Positions 8,182-16,602 of a stretch of DNA of 32,359 bases are shown piece after piece. Position numbers and translations under genes: made by a program. How positions within the stretch are numbered: position 1 is the stretch's first letter; each line of letters starts with the position of its first letter. The notes under the pieces are model-generated. The model did not search any database. It had not been told where the DNA came from and worked only from the letters and a program-made list of their open reading frames with translations. This DNA is from Candidatus Synechococcus spongiarum LMB bulk15M (GTDB taxonomy: Bacteria > Cyanobacteriota > Cyanobacteriia > PCC-6307 > Cyanobiaceae). Where the stretch lies: contig MWLD01000074.1 in the NCBI GenBank assembly GCA_002018045.1, forward strand, positions 1-32,359. Direction: 5' to 3'.

Positions 8182-9483
8182 ATGGCAGGGATTCTCGCCG
8201 CCGTTGCCAGCCCCTGGAGCTTCAGCCTGTTTGTGTTCGGCCTTTCCGTGCTGATCACAACCTTGCTGGTTCCGGTTGTGCGGGGTTTGGGGTTGAGATT
8301 CGGCTTCACGGACCGGCCCGATACCCGTAAGCAGCACAAGACACCCGTCGTGCGGATCGGGGGAATTGCCATGGTGCTGGGATTTACGCTGGCCTTGGCT
8401 GTGACCTGGGCCTGCGGAGCTTTTGGCGTCCTGCCCAGGAATCAGGAGACGCTCATCTGGGCAGCCATCGGGGGATCACTGGCGTTTTTCTGCATTGGCC
8501 TGGCAGACGATCTGTTCTCGTTGCCTCCCCTGCCCCGGCTCTCCATGCAGTTTCTGGTTGCAACGGTGGTGTGGGAAGCGGGCATCCGCATCACGGCCGT
8601 TAACCTCTATCCGGGTGGTCAGGTGCTGCAATTCTCCACAGGCTTCAGTGTATTGGTGACGATGCTGTGGCTGGTGGGCATCACCAACGCCATCAACTGG
8701 ATTGATGGACTTGACGGGTTGGCTGCAGGGGTAGGTGGCATCGCGGCGGCGGGGCTGACGGTTGTCACCTTCTACGTAAACGACCAAATTGCCCTGGCCC
8801 CCACACTGCTGGCTGTGGCGCTGGCGGGAACCTGTCTGGGATTTTTGCGCCACAACTTGAACCCGGCACAGATCTTCATGGGCGATGGGGGGTCCTATTT
8901 TCTCGGCTTTGCCTTGGCCTCGATCAGCGTTATCGGTCCAGCCAAGGAATTCACCGGGGTCAGTCTTCTGCTGCCCCTGATGATTCTCTTCTTGCCCCTG
9001 GCGGATATGTCTGCCGTGGTGATGTGCCGGTTGCGATCCGGTTACTCTCCCTTCCATCCGGACCGACGTCATCTGCATCACCGGTTGCTGCGGGCAGGGT
9101 TCAGTCACCGGCACACCGTCTTTCTGATCTATGCCGTCACCCAGTGGCTGGCTTGTCTTGCCCTGGTGGTGGCCAACGTAGGCAATCGTTTCCTCTGGCT
9201 GAGCCTGGCTACAGCCTTACTCATCTGGCTGCTCCTGCGCAGTCGTTGGAAGCGGGTGGCGCCCCGGGGCCATGGTGAAGACTCCGGAGGTCGGATGGCG
9301 GTACATGGGGCTGATGTTCCGCCATCGCAGGCAGAACAAGGGTGTGGTACGGCCCAGGCAGGCTATCCCCAGCCCCCCTTGAAGCACGATGCGCCACAGG
9401 CCTCCCCGGCGGCAACCGTTCGCCCTTCAACCAGGCCGGTCAAGATATTTGTGTCCCGACGTAACGCATCCCATGGACACTGA
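8182..9483 (+). CDS. WecA/TagO-type undecaprenyl-phosphate glycosyl-1-phosphate transferase
   Basis: A polytopic membrane enzyme of glycosyltransferase family 4 (MraY/WecA/TagO). It transfers a HexNAc-1-phosphate from a UDP-sugar to undecaprenyl phosphate to start surface polysaccharide synthesis. Signatures: [18 protein letters not shown] (44-61), the DD pair at 109-110 in [25 protein letters not shown] (169-183), [11 protein letters not shown] (232-242) and [12 protein letters not shown] (292-303), the HxHH type that separates WecA/TagO from MraY. About ten helices end near residue 350. The last 80 residues are hydrophilic, low-complexity and unlike the family, and may be read-through of a former spacer. 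The end overlaps the cinA start by 11 nt. Confidence 0.92.
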   Translation: MAGILAAVASPWSFSLFVFGLSVLITTLLVPVVRGLGLRFGFTDRPDTRKQHKTPVVRIGGIAMVLGFTLALAVTWACGAFGVLPRNQETLIWAAIGGSLAFFCIGLADDLFSLPPLPRLSMQFLVATVVWEAGIRITAVNLYPGGQVLQFSTGFSVLVTMLWLVGITNAINWIDGLDGLAAGVGGIAAAGLTVVTFYVNDQIALAPTLLAVALAGTCLGFLRHNLNPAQIFMGDGGSYFLGFALASISVIGPAKEFTGVSLLLPLMILFLPLADMSAVVMCRLRSGYSPFHPDRRHLHHRLLRAGFSHRHTVFLIYAVTQWLACLALVVANVGNRFLWLSLATALLIWLLLRSRWKRVAPRGHGEDSGGRMAVHGADVPPSQAEQGCGTAQAGYPQPPLKHDAPQASPAATVRPSTRPVKIFVSRRNASHGH

Positions 9484-10768
9484 TCGGGGTCACCCGGGGG
9501 AAGGTGCAGAGGTGCTTTGCATCGGTAGTGAGTTGCTGCTGGGCAACATCCTCAACAGCAATGCCCGCTGGCTGGCGGAAGCCTTGGCAGCACTGGGCGT
9601 TCCCCATTTTCGCCAGACGGTGGTGGGGGACAACAGCCAACGGTTACAGGAGACGTTGCGAGAGGCAAGCCGTCGCTGTCGGGTTCTCGTTACCACCGGT
9701 GGGCTGGGTCCCACCACCGATGACCTCACCACCCAGGCCATGGCCAACTGCTTTGGCCAACCCCTGGAACTGCGGGAGGATGTGCTGACCGCCATCGCCG
9801 CTCACTATAAGACCAGGAGGCAGTCGATGCCGGCCAGCGGCCGCAAACAGGCACTGCTTCCCAAGGGCGCCGTGGTTATCCCCAATCCCACCGGCACTGC
9901 TCCGGGCATGATCTGGGAGCCAAGACCGGGCTTCGTCATTCTCACCTTCCCCGGTGTGCCTGCTGAACTCCACGCCATGTGGCGGCAAACTGCTGTGCCA
10001 TGGTTTCGGCAGCAGCCCTATGGCCGTGGCGTGACGGTGAGCCGTATCCTGCGGTTCTGGGGGGTGAGTGAATCCCGGCTGGCGGCGGCTGCAGCCGCCG
10101 AGTTGGCGCAAACCAATCCTACCGTTGCTCCCTATGCCGGCACTGGCGAGGTGAAGCTCAGGATTACGGCCTGTGCGGAGACCAGCCAAGCAGCCGAGGC
10201 CCTGATTGCTCCCACCCAGGCACGGCTGATGAAGCTGGGGGGCAGTAGCTGCTATGGCTGTGACGACGACAGCCTGGCCAGTGTGGTGCTGAATCTGTTG
10301 ATGGAGCGCCGGCAAACCGTGGCCACTGCAGAGTCTTGCACCGGTGGTGGCGTGGCTGCAGCCCTCACCGCTGTGCCCGGTAGTTCGGCCGTTGTGCTGG
10401 GAGGCATCGTGGCCTATGCCAACGCCGTCAAGCACAAGCTGCTTGGTGTGTTCACCACCGACCTGGAGCGCCATGGGGCCGTAAGTGAACCGGTTGCCAA
10501 GGCCATGGCTATCGGGGCGCGCCACCGCCTTGGGGCGGACTGGGGGGTGGCGGTCACCGGCATTGCGGGACCCGGGGGGGGGAGTGCCAGCAAACCCGTA
10601 GGGCTTGTGGTGTTTGCCGTGGCCAGTGCGCAGGGCGCCGTCACAGTGACCAGGCGACTGAACTCCAGCCGTGGCCGCCACTGGATCCAGGCTGTCAGTG
10701 TGGGCGCCAGCCTGGATTTGCTGCGTCGCCAACTGTTGGGCCTCGAACTGGAGAACACTTGGGGTTAA
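9473..10768 (+). CDS. cinA: CinA-like protein (nicotinamide-nucleotide amidase)
   Basis: A 431-residue two-domain protein. The N-terminal MoaB-like (MoCF) domain shows [19 protein letters not shown] and [14 protein letters not shown]; the C-terminal CinA domain shows [20 protein letters not shown] and [17 protein letters not shown]. The C-terminal domain in this family deamidates NMN in pyridine-nucleotide recycling; the N-terminal domain is linked to ADP-ribose pyrophosphatase activity. The start ATG 9473 ([18 protein letters not shown]) overlaps the preceding gene by 11 nt, implying translational coupling. The frame extends upstream to 9389, but that part has no family similarity. Confidence 0.95.
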   Translation: MDTDRGHPGEGAEVLCIGSELLLGNILNSNARWLAEALAALGVPHFRQTVVGDNSQRLQETLREASRRCRVLVTTGGLGPTTDDLTTQAMANCFGQPLELREDVLTAIAAHYKTRRQSMPASGRKQALLPKGAVVIPNPTGTAPGMIWEPRPGFVILTFPGVPAELHAMWRQTAVPWFRQQPYGRGVTVSRILRFWGVSESRLAAAAAAELAQTNPTVAPYAGTGEVKLRITACAETSQAAEALIAPTQARLMKLGGSSCYGCDDDSLASVVLNLLMERRQTVATAESCTGGGVAAALTAVPGSSAVVLGGIVAYANAVKHKLLGVFTTDLERHGAVSEPVAKAMAIGARHRLGADWGVAVTGIAGPGGGSASKPVGLVVFAVASAQGAVTVTRRLNSSRGRHWIQAVSVGASLDLLRRQLLGLELENTWG

Positions 10769-10868
10769 ACCGGGAAACCTGCCCCACGAACTGATGACGG
10801 CGTGATCCAGGACGCTACGGGGTCGTAGTGTTGACCGGCTCCGAGGCGCTTGCGCCAGCAGCGCCGAA

Positions 10869-11180
10869 TCAGGCTTCCTGGCTGCTGTAGTACCCCATTT
10901 CCCAGGCTTTCCCCAATTGGGTTACCTGTTTCCCAAGGCTCCCAACCAACTTGAAGATTATTCTCGGCAGCAACTGAATAAATTTTCCGATAGGCTTCAA
11001 AGCTTTCTTTTTCGAGAAGACCAAAGATTGCTTTATTACCTTTGTTGCTTTACTCAAACGACTTCTCGGCAAGGCATCGTCTTTCTCCAAGTCTTTTATC
11101 TTTATTGTTGGTTCCTCTGATCTCTGAACAGAAGACCTATAGTTATTAACGCTGAGGACTGCCTGATCTGCAGAGGCCAA
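10869..11180 (-). CDS. AT-rich hypothetical frame, possibly decayed
   Basis: A 103-codon frame whose base composition is clearly more AT-rich than the flanks. The product is basic, with an amphipathic/hydrophobic stretch (KFIQLLPRIIFKLVGSLGKQ) and the end EMGYYSSQEA. The only in-frame start is TTG at 11180, with no internal ATG until the last nine residues. This suggests either an alternative start, a 5'-truncated gene or chance. I recognise no family. It sits in the gene-poor stretch between cinA and psbU beside the ndhD relic, which favours foreign or decaying DNA. Confidence 0.3.
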   Translation of the reverse strand: MASADQAVLSVNNYRSSVQRSEEPTIKIKDLEKDDALPRSRLSKATKVIKQSLVFSKKKALKPIGKFIQLLPRIIFKLVGSLGKQVTQLGKAWEMGYYSSQEA

Positions 11181-11196
11181 GCCCTGTTCAGCCGCA

Positions 11197-11690
11197 GTGG
11201 AGAGTTTTCCCTATCTGAGCGTTGCCATCCTGTTTCCCGTCACAGCGGCGTTCCTCATCCCCCTCCTCCCTGATCCCGGCGACGGCTCCCGCATCCGCTG
11301 GGTATGCCCTCACCGTCTTCTTGGCGGACTTCCTCGTCACGGTGGCGGGTTTTATCAACGGCTACGACCCCACCGTGGACGGTCTGCGTGCGTCACCTTC
11401 AAACCACGGCTCTTTCATGTGCTCATGCTGGCCATGTGCGGCGGGCGGCCAGGGGGCGGGATTTGCCGTGCAGGACGTGTTGCTCTTCTTCCTGGCCTGG
11501 GAGCTGGAGTTGATTCCCGTCTATCTGCTGCTGGCCATGGGCTTCCGGGGGGACGGTGGTCCCCCCGGCTTTGCCTACGGAGACATTGCCGCCAAGCCGT
11601 TGGGACCGGCTTTCCAGGTGCTCTGCTACTCCGGTCTTCTCGTTGCCTTTGGCGTCAAGCTTCCCGTTGTGCCCCCTCCACACACCCGGT
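11197..11690 (+). pseudogene. ndhD: ndhD relic (NDH-1 subunit 4)
   Basis: Pieces of the NdhD proton-pumping subunit of photosynthetic NDH-1 appear in order but in different frames. FPYLSVAILFPVTAAFLIPL opens in one frame (from 11206). After a one-base slip at about 11300 comes YALTVFLADFLVTVAGFING in another. After a deletion of roughly 50 residues, VTFKPRLFHVLMLAMCGG returns in the first frame (about 11393). GFAVQDVLLFFLAWELELIP and VYLLLAMGF follow in the second, and FQVLCYSGLLVAFGVKLP closes before homology ends near 11685. At least three frame changes, an internal deletion, and loss of about the last two thirds of the gene make it non-functional. A working ndhD should exist elsewhere. No identifiable homology continues past 11690. 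Confidence 0.85.
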
Positions 11691-11991
11691 TGTCGGCAGA
11701 GTGTTCAGAGCATCATTCTCAATATCGAGAAAGAACTCCACAGGGGAGCGTGATCCCCATATCCCTGTTTTCGTTGCCCCTGCGCACGGGTCTGTGGAAA
11801 CCCGATTCTTTCCCGGTCTGCCAGGCCCTCACCGGCGGCCAGGCTCAGGAGGCGTCACCGTTCCGGCTTTTTCGGAGTTCCTTGAAGAACTGCAAAAGCC
11901 TTGCGCCTGAAGGCAGGATTTGTTCTTTCCGTCTGTCAAGCTGCTGAGGGCCTTACGAGGGCCACTCCCCGATAAACCTGGAACGATTCCG
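11691..11991. other. spacer between ndhD relic and psbU
   Basis: I see no convincing gene here. Frames continue open from the ndhD relic but lose all similarity. The psbU promoter must lie in this segment; I could not identify a -10 or -35 with confidence. Confidence 0.4.
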
Positions 11992-12369
11992 ATGAAGCGT
12001 CTTGGTACTTGGCTGCTGGCGGCAGTGATGGCCATTGGGCTGCTCTGCACTATGGCGCCGAAGACCGCCTTGGCTGTTGAGCTGCGCAATGCCGCTGATG
12101 CCAAATTGGCGGAGCAGAAAAAAGGCCTGGTGGATTTGAACAACGCTTCCGTGCGGCGCTTCCAGCAGTTCCCTGGCATGTACCCCACTCTGGCGGGTAA
12201 AATTGTTGTTGGTGGTCCCTACAAGAGCGTTGATTCCGTGCTCGAGCTGGACTTGACGCAGCGGCAGCAGGAACTGTTCGAGAAGTACAAGGACAACTTC
12301 ACGGTGACAGATCCTGAAATGGCGCTGAACGTCGGATTCGACCGCATTAACGACGGTCAATACCGCTAG
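11992..12369 (+). CDS. psbU: photosystem II extrinsic 12 kDa protein PsbU
   Basis: PsbU binds the lumenal face of photosystem II and stabilises the oxygen-evolving cluster with PsbO and PsbV. The 125-residue precursor begins MKRLGTWLLAAVMAIGLLC, a basic N terminus plus hydrophobic core, with a likely cleavage after TALA (about residue 28) for export to the lumen. The mature part holds the helix-hairpin-helix-like fold: DLNNASVRRFQQFPGMYPTL, then KSVDSVLELDLTQRQQELF, and the end in DNFTVTDPEMALNVG. Its length fits the family. The next gene, nadB, starts 57 nt downstream. Confidence 0.96.
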   Translation: MKRLGTWLLAAVMAIGLLCTMAPKTALAVELRNAADAKLAEQKKGLVDLNNASVRRFQQFPGMYPTLAGKIVVGGPYKSVDSVLELDLTQRQQELFEKYKDNFTVTDPEMALNVGFDRINDGQYR

Positions 12370-12426
12370 GGCAGACAACAGGGTCTAGGGTTTGCCGGTA
12401 GCGACCCGGGTCCTGCGGGCCAATCA

Positions 12427-14082
12427 ATGACGTCTGATTGCGGCCTCTTCGACCAGGCATGGGACGCGGTGGTTGTGGGCAGTGGCGCTGCCGGCCTCAT
12501 GGCCTGCCTGGCGTTGCCACCCGAACTCAACGTCCTCCTGCTTACCAAGGATTCCCGGGCACGCTCGGCAAGTCGCTGGGCACAGGGGGGCATTGCCGCA
12601 GCCCTGGGTCCGGACGATTCCACAGAGGCCCACTTTCACGACACCATGGCGGCGGGCGCGGGTCTCTGTGAGCCCACTGCCGTGCGTCTGCTGGTGGAAC
12701 AGGCGCCACGCTGTGTGGAGCGTCTCCTGTCTCTGGGAGTGGGATTCGACCGCCAAGGAGGGCAGCAGTTGAGCCGCACTATCGAAGCGGCCCACAGCCA
12801 ACGACGGGTGCTCCACGCCGCGGATCAAACCGGTCGGGCCATCGTGGACGTTCTCCAGGCCAGAGTGCGGGAACGTCCACGACTGCACCAACACAACGAC
12901 GCCGTGGTGTTACAACTCTGGCGAGAAGGTGAACGCTGTTGTGGCGTGCAGCTCATGGCGGCCGGCCTGATCGGTTGGCTACGGACTGGCGCCGTAGTGT
13001 TGGCCAGTGGCGGCGGCTGCCGCCTGTTTGCCCAGACCACCAATCCCCCTCTCGCCAGCGGGGATGGGGTGGTCATGGCCTACCGGGCCGGTGCCGTGTT
13101 GCGGGATCTGGAGTTTGTGCAGTTTCACCCCACAGCCCTGATGATTCCAGGGGCGCCCCACTTCCTCATCAGTGAAGCGGCCCGTGGAGAAGGGGCCGTG
13201 CTCCGTAGCCTGGACGGCAGTGATCCGGTGGCTGCCGTGGGGGGTGGCAATCTGGCCAGCCGTGACGAGGTCAGTCGCGCCCTGGCCGAGCACATGGTGC
13301 GCCATGGGGATGCCCATGTGTGGCTGGATCTGCGTCCTGTCGGTCAGGAGCGCTTGTTGCAGCAGTTCCCCTCCATTCTGGAACGCTGTCGCGCTTGGGG
13401 CATTGACCCGCTCACCATGCCCGTCCCCGTGGCTCCCGCTGCCCACTACTGGATGGGCGGGGTAGAGACCGATCTCCAGGCCCGCACCACGGTATCAGGT
13501 CTTTACGCCCTCGGGGAAGTGGCCAGCAGCGGCGTCCACGGCGCCAATCGCCTGGCCAGCAACTCCCTGATGGAATGCCTGGTTTGGGCCCACCAGTTGG
13601 GGCAGGGAGCCTGGGATCCGGATCCCGGCCCCTGCGTTGTTCCTGCTCACCGTCCAGCCGCTCCTGTTGCCGTGACCAGCCAGTCCATGGTGACAGCGCG
13701 GCAGATGGGGCGCCGGATTCGTCGTCTCTGCTGGACCATGGCCGGGCTCAATCGTCAGGACGACGCCATGGCCATGGCCCAGCAGCAGTTGCAGGTGTTG
13801 GCCCATGAATTGAACCACAGGCCGGAGTTGGCCTGGCGCCAGGCCAGTGCTCCCGGTGATCGGCACCCGATCCTGCCCCAGACCATGGGACTCCTGCGCC
13901 GTTGGGTGGAGGTGGAACACTTTTGTAACTTGGGGCTGTTACTGTTGGAAGCAGCCCGCTTCCGCCGTGAAAGCCGAGGCGGTCATCACCGCCTGGATTA
14001 CCCGGCTCAACAGACCTTCTGGCGCCGCCACAGCCGTCAGCAACAGGGCCAAGCCATCAGCAGTCGCCCCGTGGGCGTCTAA
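12427..14082 (+). CDS. nadB: L-aspartate oxidase
   Basis: NadB oxidises L-aspartate to iminoaspartate with FAD, the first step of de novo NAD synthesis, working with quinolinate synthase NadA. The 551-residue product has the Rossmann FAD motif VVVGSGAAGLMA (15-26), SRWAQGGIAAAL (49-60), LEFVQFHPTALM (228-239), ISEAARGEGAVL (248-259), HYWMGGVETD and the second FAD-binding motif GLYALGEVASSGVHGANRLA. The succinate dehydrogenase/fumarate reductase C-terminal helical domain is also present. The start MTSDCGLFDQAWDAVV is close to the FAD motif, as in the family. It is convergent with the VKOR gene; a short interrupted hairpin without a T-tract lies at about 14086-14106. Confidence 0.96.
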   Translation: MTSDCGLFDQAWDAVVVGSGAAGLMACLALPPELNVLLLTKDSRARSASRWAQGGIAAALGPDDSTEAHFHDTMAAGAGLCEPTAVRLLVEQAPRCVERLLSLGVGFDRQGGQQLSRTIEAAHSQRRVLHAADQTGRAIVDVLQARVRERPRLHQHNDAVVLQLWREGERCCGVQLMAAGLIGWLRTGAVVLASGGGCRLFAQTTNPPLASGDGVVMAYRAGAVLRDLEFVQFHPTALMIPGAPHFLISEAARGEGAVLRSLDGSDPVAAVGGGNLASRDEVSRALAEHMVRHGDAHVWLDLRPVGQERLLQQFPSILERCRAWGIDPLTMPVPVAPAAHYWMGGVETDLQARTTVSGLYALGEVASSGVHGANRLASNSLMECLVWAHQLGQGAWDPDPGPCVVPAHRPAAPVAVTSQSMVTARQMGRRIRRLCWTMAGLNRQDDAMAMAQQQLQVLAHELNHRPELAWRQASAPGDRHPILPQTMGLLRRWVEVEHFCNLGLLLLEAARFRRESRGGHHRLDYPAQQTFWRRHSRQQQGQAISSRPVGV

Positions 14083-14131
14083 CGTGCGGTCCCTTACGGG
14101 TCCCGCAAGAGTCACTGGATGAGAGGCAGGG

Positions 14132-15070
14132 CTAGGAGGGCAGCTTGGGGAACAGACGCTCTCCCGCGTAACCGGAAACGTCCGCCAACACATCCGGATC
14201 CTTGATCCCCGGTGCAATCAGCGCTCCATCGATTTCCCATGTGGGATAAGACCGTATGCCCTTTGCCTCACAGAGTCGGGGCTGTGCGTTGTAACCATCC
14301 TGGGCACACTCCACAATGGCCAGCTTCTTGGCGGCCTCCTTGCCGAACAACTCCTTCTGCACGCGGCAGGCGGGGCACCAGTAGGCCGTGTAGATAACGG
14401 CGCCGGAGGCGCTGAGGTGCTCAGCCAAGGCAATCTGGGTGTCGTTACTGGTGGTGGTGATGACCGGTGGATGGCGGCCGTCCCGGTTGCCCACCTGGTG
14501 ATCGGGATGACTGGCTTGAATCCAGGCAAAGGAGCCCACCGCCACCACCAGGGTGACGATCAAAGCCCGAAACACCTGGGCCCCCAGGTCGTCCCACTTG
14601 GGGCCCAACAGGGCAATCAAAAACAGCAGCACCGAGAGGATGGCCGAGAGCAGGCAGAAGAAGCAAAACGCCTGAATGACCACCACCATCAACACCACCA
14701 GGCTGATGCTGAACACAGCCATGGCCAGGCACAGGGGCATGAGCAGCGGCCATGTGGCGCGGTTGAACTGCCAGCGGTTCTGCTTGGGCACCAACAGGGG
14801 CGCCACAGCCATCACCAGCACCGTGGCATAGGCCAGAAAGCCGAACAGCGCCAAGGGTTGTCCCAGAACGGTGGCCCAAGGGCTATTGAGCACGATGTCG
14901 CAGCCGTCCCCCGTGACGGGGCAGGCCAGCTCCGGCACAATCTGCCACCGTTTGAGGGTGATGAGCCCTGTATCAACAGCCCCGATCGAGGCCAGGACAG
15001 CCATCACCAGACGGGGCCATCGGTCAACAGTCTCGTTGCGGTTGCGTCGGGTCGGACGTGAACTGCCCAT
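14132..15070 (-). CDS. VKOR-thioredoxin fusion (disulfide-forming protein)
   Basis: The bacterial homologue of vitamin K epoxide reductase fused to a thioredoxin-like domain. In cyanobacteria it makes disulfides in lumenal/periplasmic proteins and passes electrons to quinone. From ATG 15070 the product is 312 residues. Four to five membrane helices carry the loop cysteines C50 and C57 (ELACPVTGDGCDIVLNS) and the quinone-side CxxC at C136/C139 (AFCFFCLL). The thioredoxin-like domain has C232/C235 in YWCPACRVQKELFG and a likely cis-proline in SYPTWEIDG. C255 and C267 form the extra pair seen in this family. All redox cysteines are intact. The frame extends upstream to 15313 without homology. 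Confidence 0.94.
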   Translation of the reverse strand: MGSSRPTRRNRNETVDRWPRLVMAVLASIGAVDTGLITLKRWQIVPELACPVTGDGCDIVLNSPWATVLGQPLALFGFLAYATVLVMAVAPLLVPKQNRWQFNRATWPLLMPLCLAMAVFSISLVVLMVVVIQAFCFFCLLSAILSVLLFLIALLGPKWDDLGAQVFRALIVTLVVAVGSFAWIQASHPDHQVGNRDGRHPPVITTTSNDTQIALAEHLSASGAVIYTAYWCPACRVQKELFGKEAAKKLAIVECAQDGYNAQPRLCEAKGIRSYPTWEIDGALIAPGIKDPDVLADVSGYAGERLFPKLPS

Positions 15071-15166
15071 GCAAGCGTTGTCGTGTTTCACCCATTTTAA
15101 CACCAGGATGGACCAGCGAATGGCACAATGACCGGAAGGTCGCTTTTCCTCAACTCCACACCCTTG

Positions 15167-15421
15167 ATGACCACGCAACCACCCACCCGCTGCCAACAGG
15201 CAGCCCTGCTGTTCGCTGGCGTCGGCTGCAGCATCCTGGCCTTCGGCAATTGGTCTCCCGAGGCGACTGCCCATCCTCATGCCCCCGGCAGCGCCGCCTT
15301 TCCCCATACCCACGAGGACGCCACGCCCCCCCAGTCTGCTGATCCAGCCCTATGGCTTGCCGGTTTAGGCTGTGCCATGTTGACGGTTCCCGTGGCCCGT
15401 CGTTTGTGGTCTCAAGGGTGA
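15167..15421 (+). CDS. small His-rich membrane protein, hypothetical
   Basis: An 84-residue product from ATG 15167 (MTTQPPTRCQQAALLFAGVG). It has two hydrophobic segments (ALLFAGVGCSILAFG and LWLAGLGCAMLTVPVA) flanking a polar, His/Pro-rich loop (AHPHAPGSAAFPHTHEDA), and ends in basic residues. The loop could bind a metal or sit in the lumen, but no family is recognised. The 5' end is divergent from the VKOR gene, and its 3' end overlaps the btpA 3' end by 10 nt on the opposite strand. An upstream in-frame ATG at 15128 is possible. Confidence 0.5.
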   Translation: MTTQPPTRCQQAALLFAGVGCSILAFGNWSPEATAHPHAPGSAAFPHTHEDATPPQSADPALWLAGLGCAMLTVPVARRLWSQG

Positions 15422-16245
15422 AACCGGCTCCGTAGCTGTGCAACCCGCTGGGGATCCACCGGATTCCATAGTCGGCCGTCCTGCTTCAATGCGGAGGCCA
15501 CGATCACCCCGTCACACAGGGGACCCAGACGGTCTGCAGTGGCTGGCCCGAATCCACTGCCAATGAGCACAGGGGCTCCTTGGGCTCCATGGCGGGCCTG
15601 CTGCAAAACCTCCGGTTCCACCGGAGTTCCTGTGCTGTCCCCTGAGACGATCACCCCATCCGCCCCACCCCGCGCCAGGGTGTCCTGAACTGCTACATGC
15701 ATCGGCAAGGGGGCAAGGGGCAAGGCATGCTTCACCAGCACATCCGCCAGCACAGCCACCCCATCCGTTGCGCCATCGGCTGCCAGGAGGCGGCGCTGGC
15801 GTAGAAGCGGCGCTGCACACCCCTGGATCAGGCCTTGATCGGTCACCATGGCCCCGCTCAGAACGTTCACCCGGATAAACTGCGCCCCACTGGCCACCGC
15901 CACGGCCAGGGCGGCAGCGCCGTCATTGCGCAACACGTTGATGCCCACCGGCAGGGAAACCGTCTGAACCACCGCGGTGGCAATGCGCCCCATGGCGGCA
16001 ACGGTCTCCGGTGGGACCTGGTGGGGGAAGAAGGGATGATCCCCGAAATTTTCCACCAGCACCGCGGTGGCTCCACCACCGACATAAGCCTGGGCATCTG
16101 CCAGGGCCCGGGCTTCCACCGCAGCCATGTCCCCTCCCCAGCCTGGGGAACCCGGCAACGGGGGCAGGTGAATCACACCGATCAACGGCCGGCGCTCCCC
16201 GAAGAGTTGGCGCCAGCGGTTCATCCGTGGGTGATCGAGATCCAT
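15412..16245 (-). CDS. btpA: BtpA-family photosystem I biogenesis protein
   Basis: BtpA is a membrane-associated TIM-barrel protein required for accumulation of photosystem I reaction-centre proteins in Synechocystis. The product (277 residues from ATG 16245; ATG 16227 is also possible) shows the family pattern: PLIGVIHLPPLPGSPGWGG, AVLVENFGDHPFF, LPVGINVLRNDGAAALAVA, GAQFIRVNVLSGA, VIVSGDSTGTPVEPEVL and the phosphate-binding-like PVLIGSGFGPATADRL. The ends are complete. The bases immediately upstream of the ATG (16248 onward) are the left copy of the 133-bp repeat that bounds the defence island. Confidence 0.93.
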   Translation of the reverse strand: MDLDHPRMNRWRQLFGERRPLIGVIHLPPLPGSPGWGGDMAAVEARALADAQAYVGGGATAVLVENFGDHPFFPHQVPPETVAAMGRIATAVVQTVSLPVGINVLRNDGAAALAVAVASGAQFIRVNVLSGAMVTDQGLIQGCAAPLLRQRRLLAADGATDGVAVLADVLVKHALPLAPLPMHVAVQDTLARGGADGVIVSGDSTGTPVEPEVLQQARHGAQGAPVLIGSGFGPATADRLGPLCDGVIVASALKQDGRLWNPVDPQRVAQLRSRFHP

Positions 16246-16247
16246 CT

Positions 16248-16380
16248 CTACAGCACCGGCCGGGGTGAGGGACCATGATGGCAACACCACTCTGCCATCC
16301 CCTTGCCCACTTCCAACTCCCCCGTGCTTGCCCCTGATGCCACGGCCCGATCCCGTGGCAAGCGTCCCACTGTGGCCTTT
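16248..16380 (+). repeat. 133-bp direct repeat, left copy
   Basis: Identical over 133 bp to 30911-31043, starting CTACAGCACCGGCCGG and ending CACTGTGGCCTTT. It contains the btpA-rimO spacer and the first rimO codons. Immediately left lies intact btpA; immediately right the sequence jumps to a later part of rimO (see the relic). A 7-bp inverted repeat (GCCACGG/CCGTGGC) lies inside both copies. Confidence 0.98.
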
Positions 16381-16588
16381 TCATCCAGGAGAAACGTCGA
16401 GGAGTCGGTGCGCACCCTGGTGCGGCTGGCGGAGGAAGGGAAACAGTTGATCATTAGTGAATGGGGCTGTCCATCTGCAGCAGGGGTCCGGCACGGGTGG
16501 CTGTCATGGTCAGGCTCACATCACCGCCGAACTCTTGGAGCCACCACACGACCTGGAAGCCACCAGGGGGGATCATGCGGTCTCCCCA
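16303..16588 (+). pseudogene. rimO: rimO relic with two internal deletions
   Basis: Three segments of rimO are joined. First, 16303-16380 is identical to the start of the intact gene (30966-31043). Second, from 16381 the sequence equals 31171 onward, so 127 bp are missing; one inserted base restores the frame, giving [19 protein letters not shown]. Third, near 16456 about 980 bp are missing, and the sequence resumes as a diverged version of the 3' end (NGAVHLQ, QAHITA, HDLEATRGDHA versus [25 protein letters not shown]). All radical-SAM and cluster cysteines are lost. The tail is markedly less similar to the intact gene than the first two segments. Confidence 0.92.
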
Positions 16589-16602
16589 GCCAGGATCATG
16601 GG

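Noticed and set aside
9644-10732. 362-codon minus-strand frame opposite cinA
   Set aside because: Shadow of cinA; composition is the complement of conserved codons.
14086-14106. Possible terminator between nadB and the VKOR gene
   Set aside because: The stem is interrupted (4 + 3 bp) and no T-tract follows on either strand.
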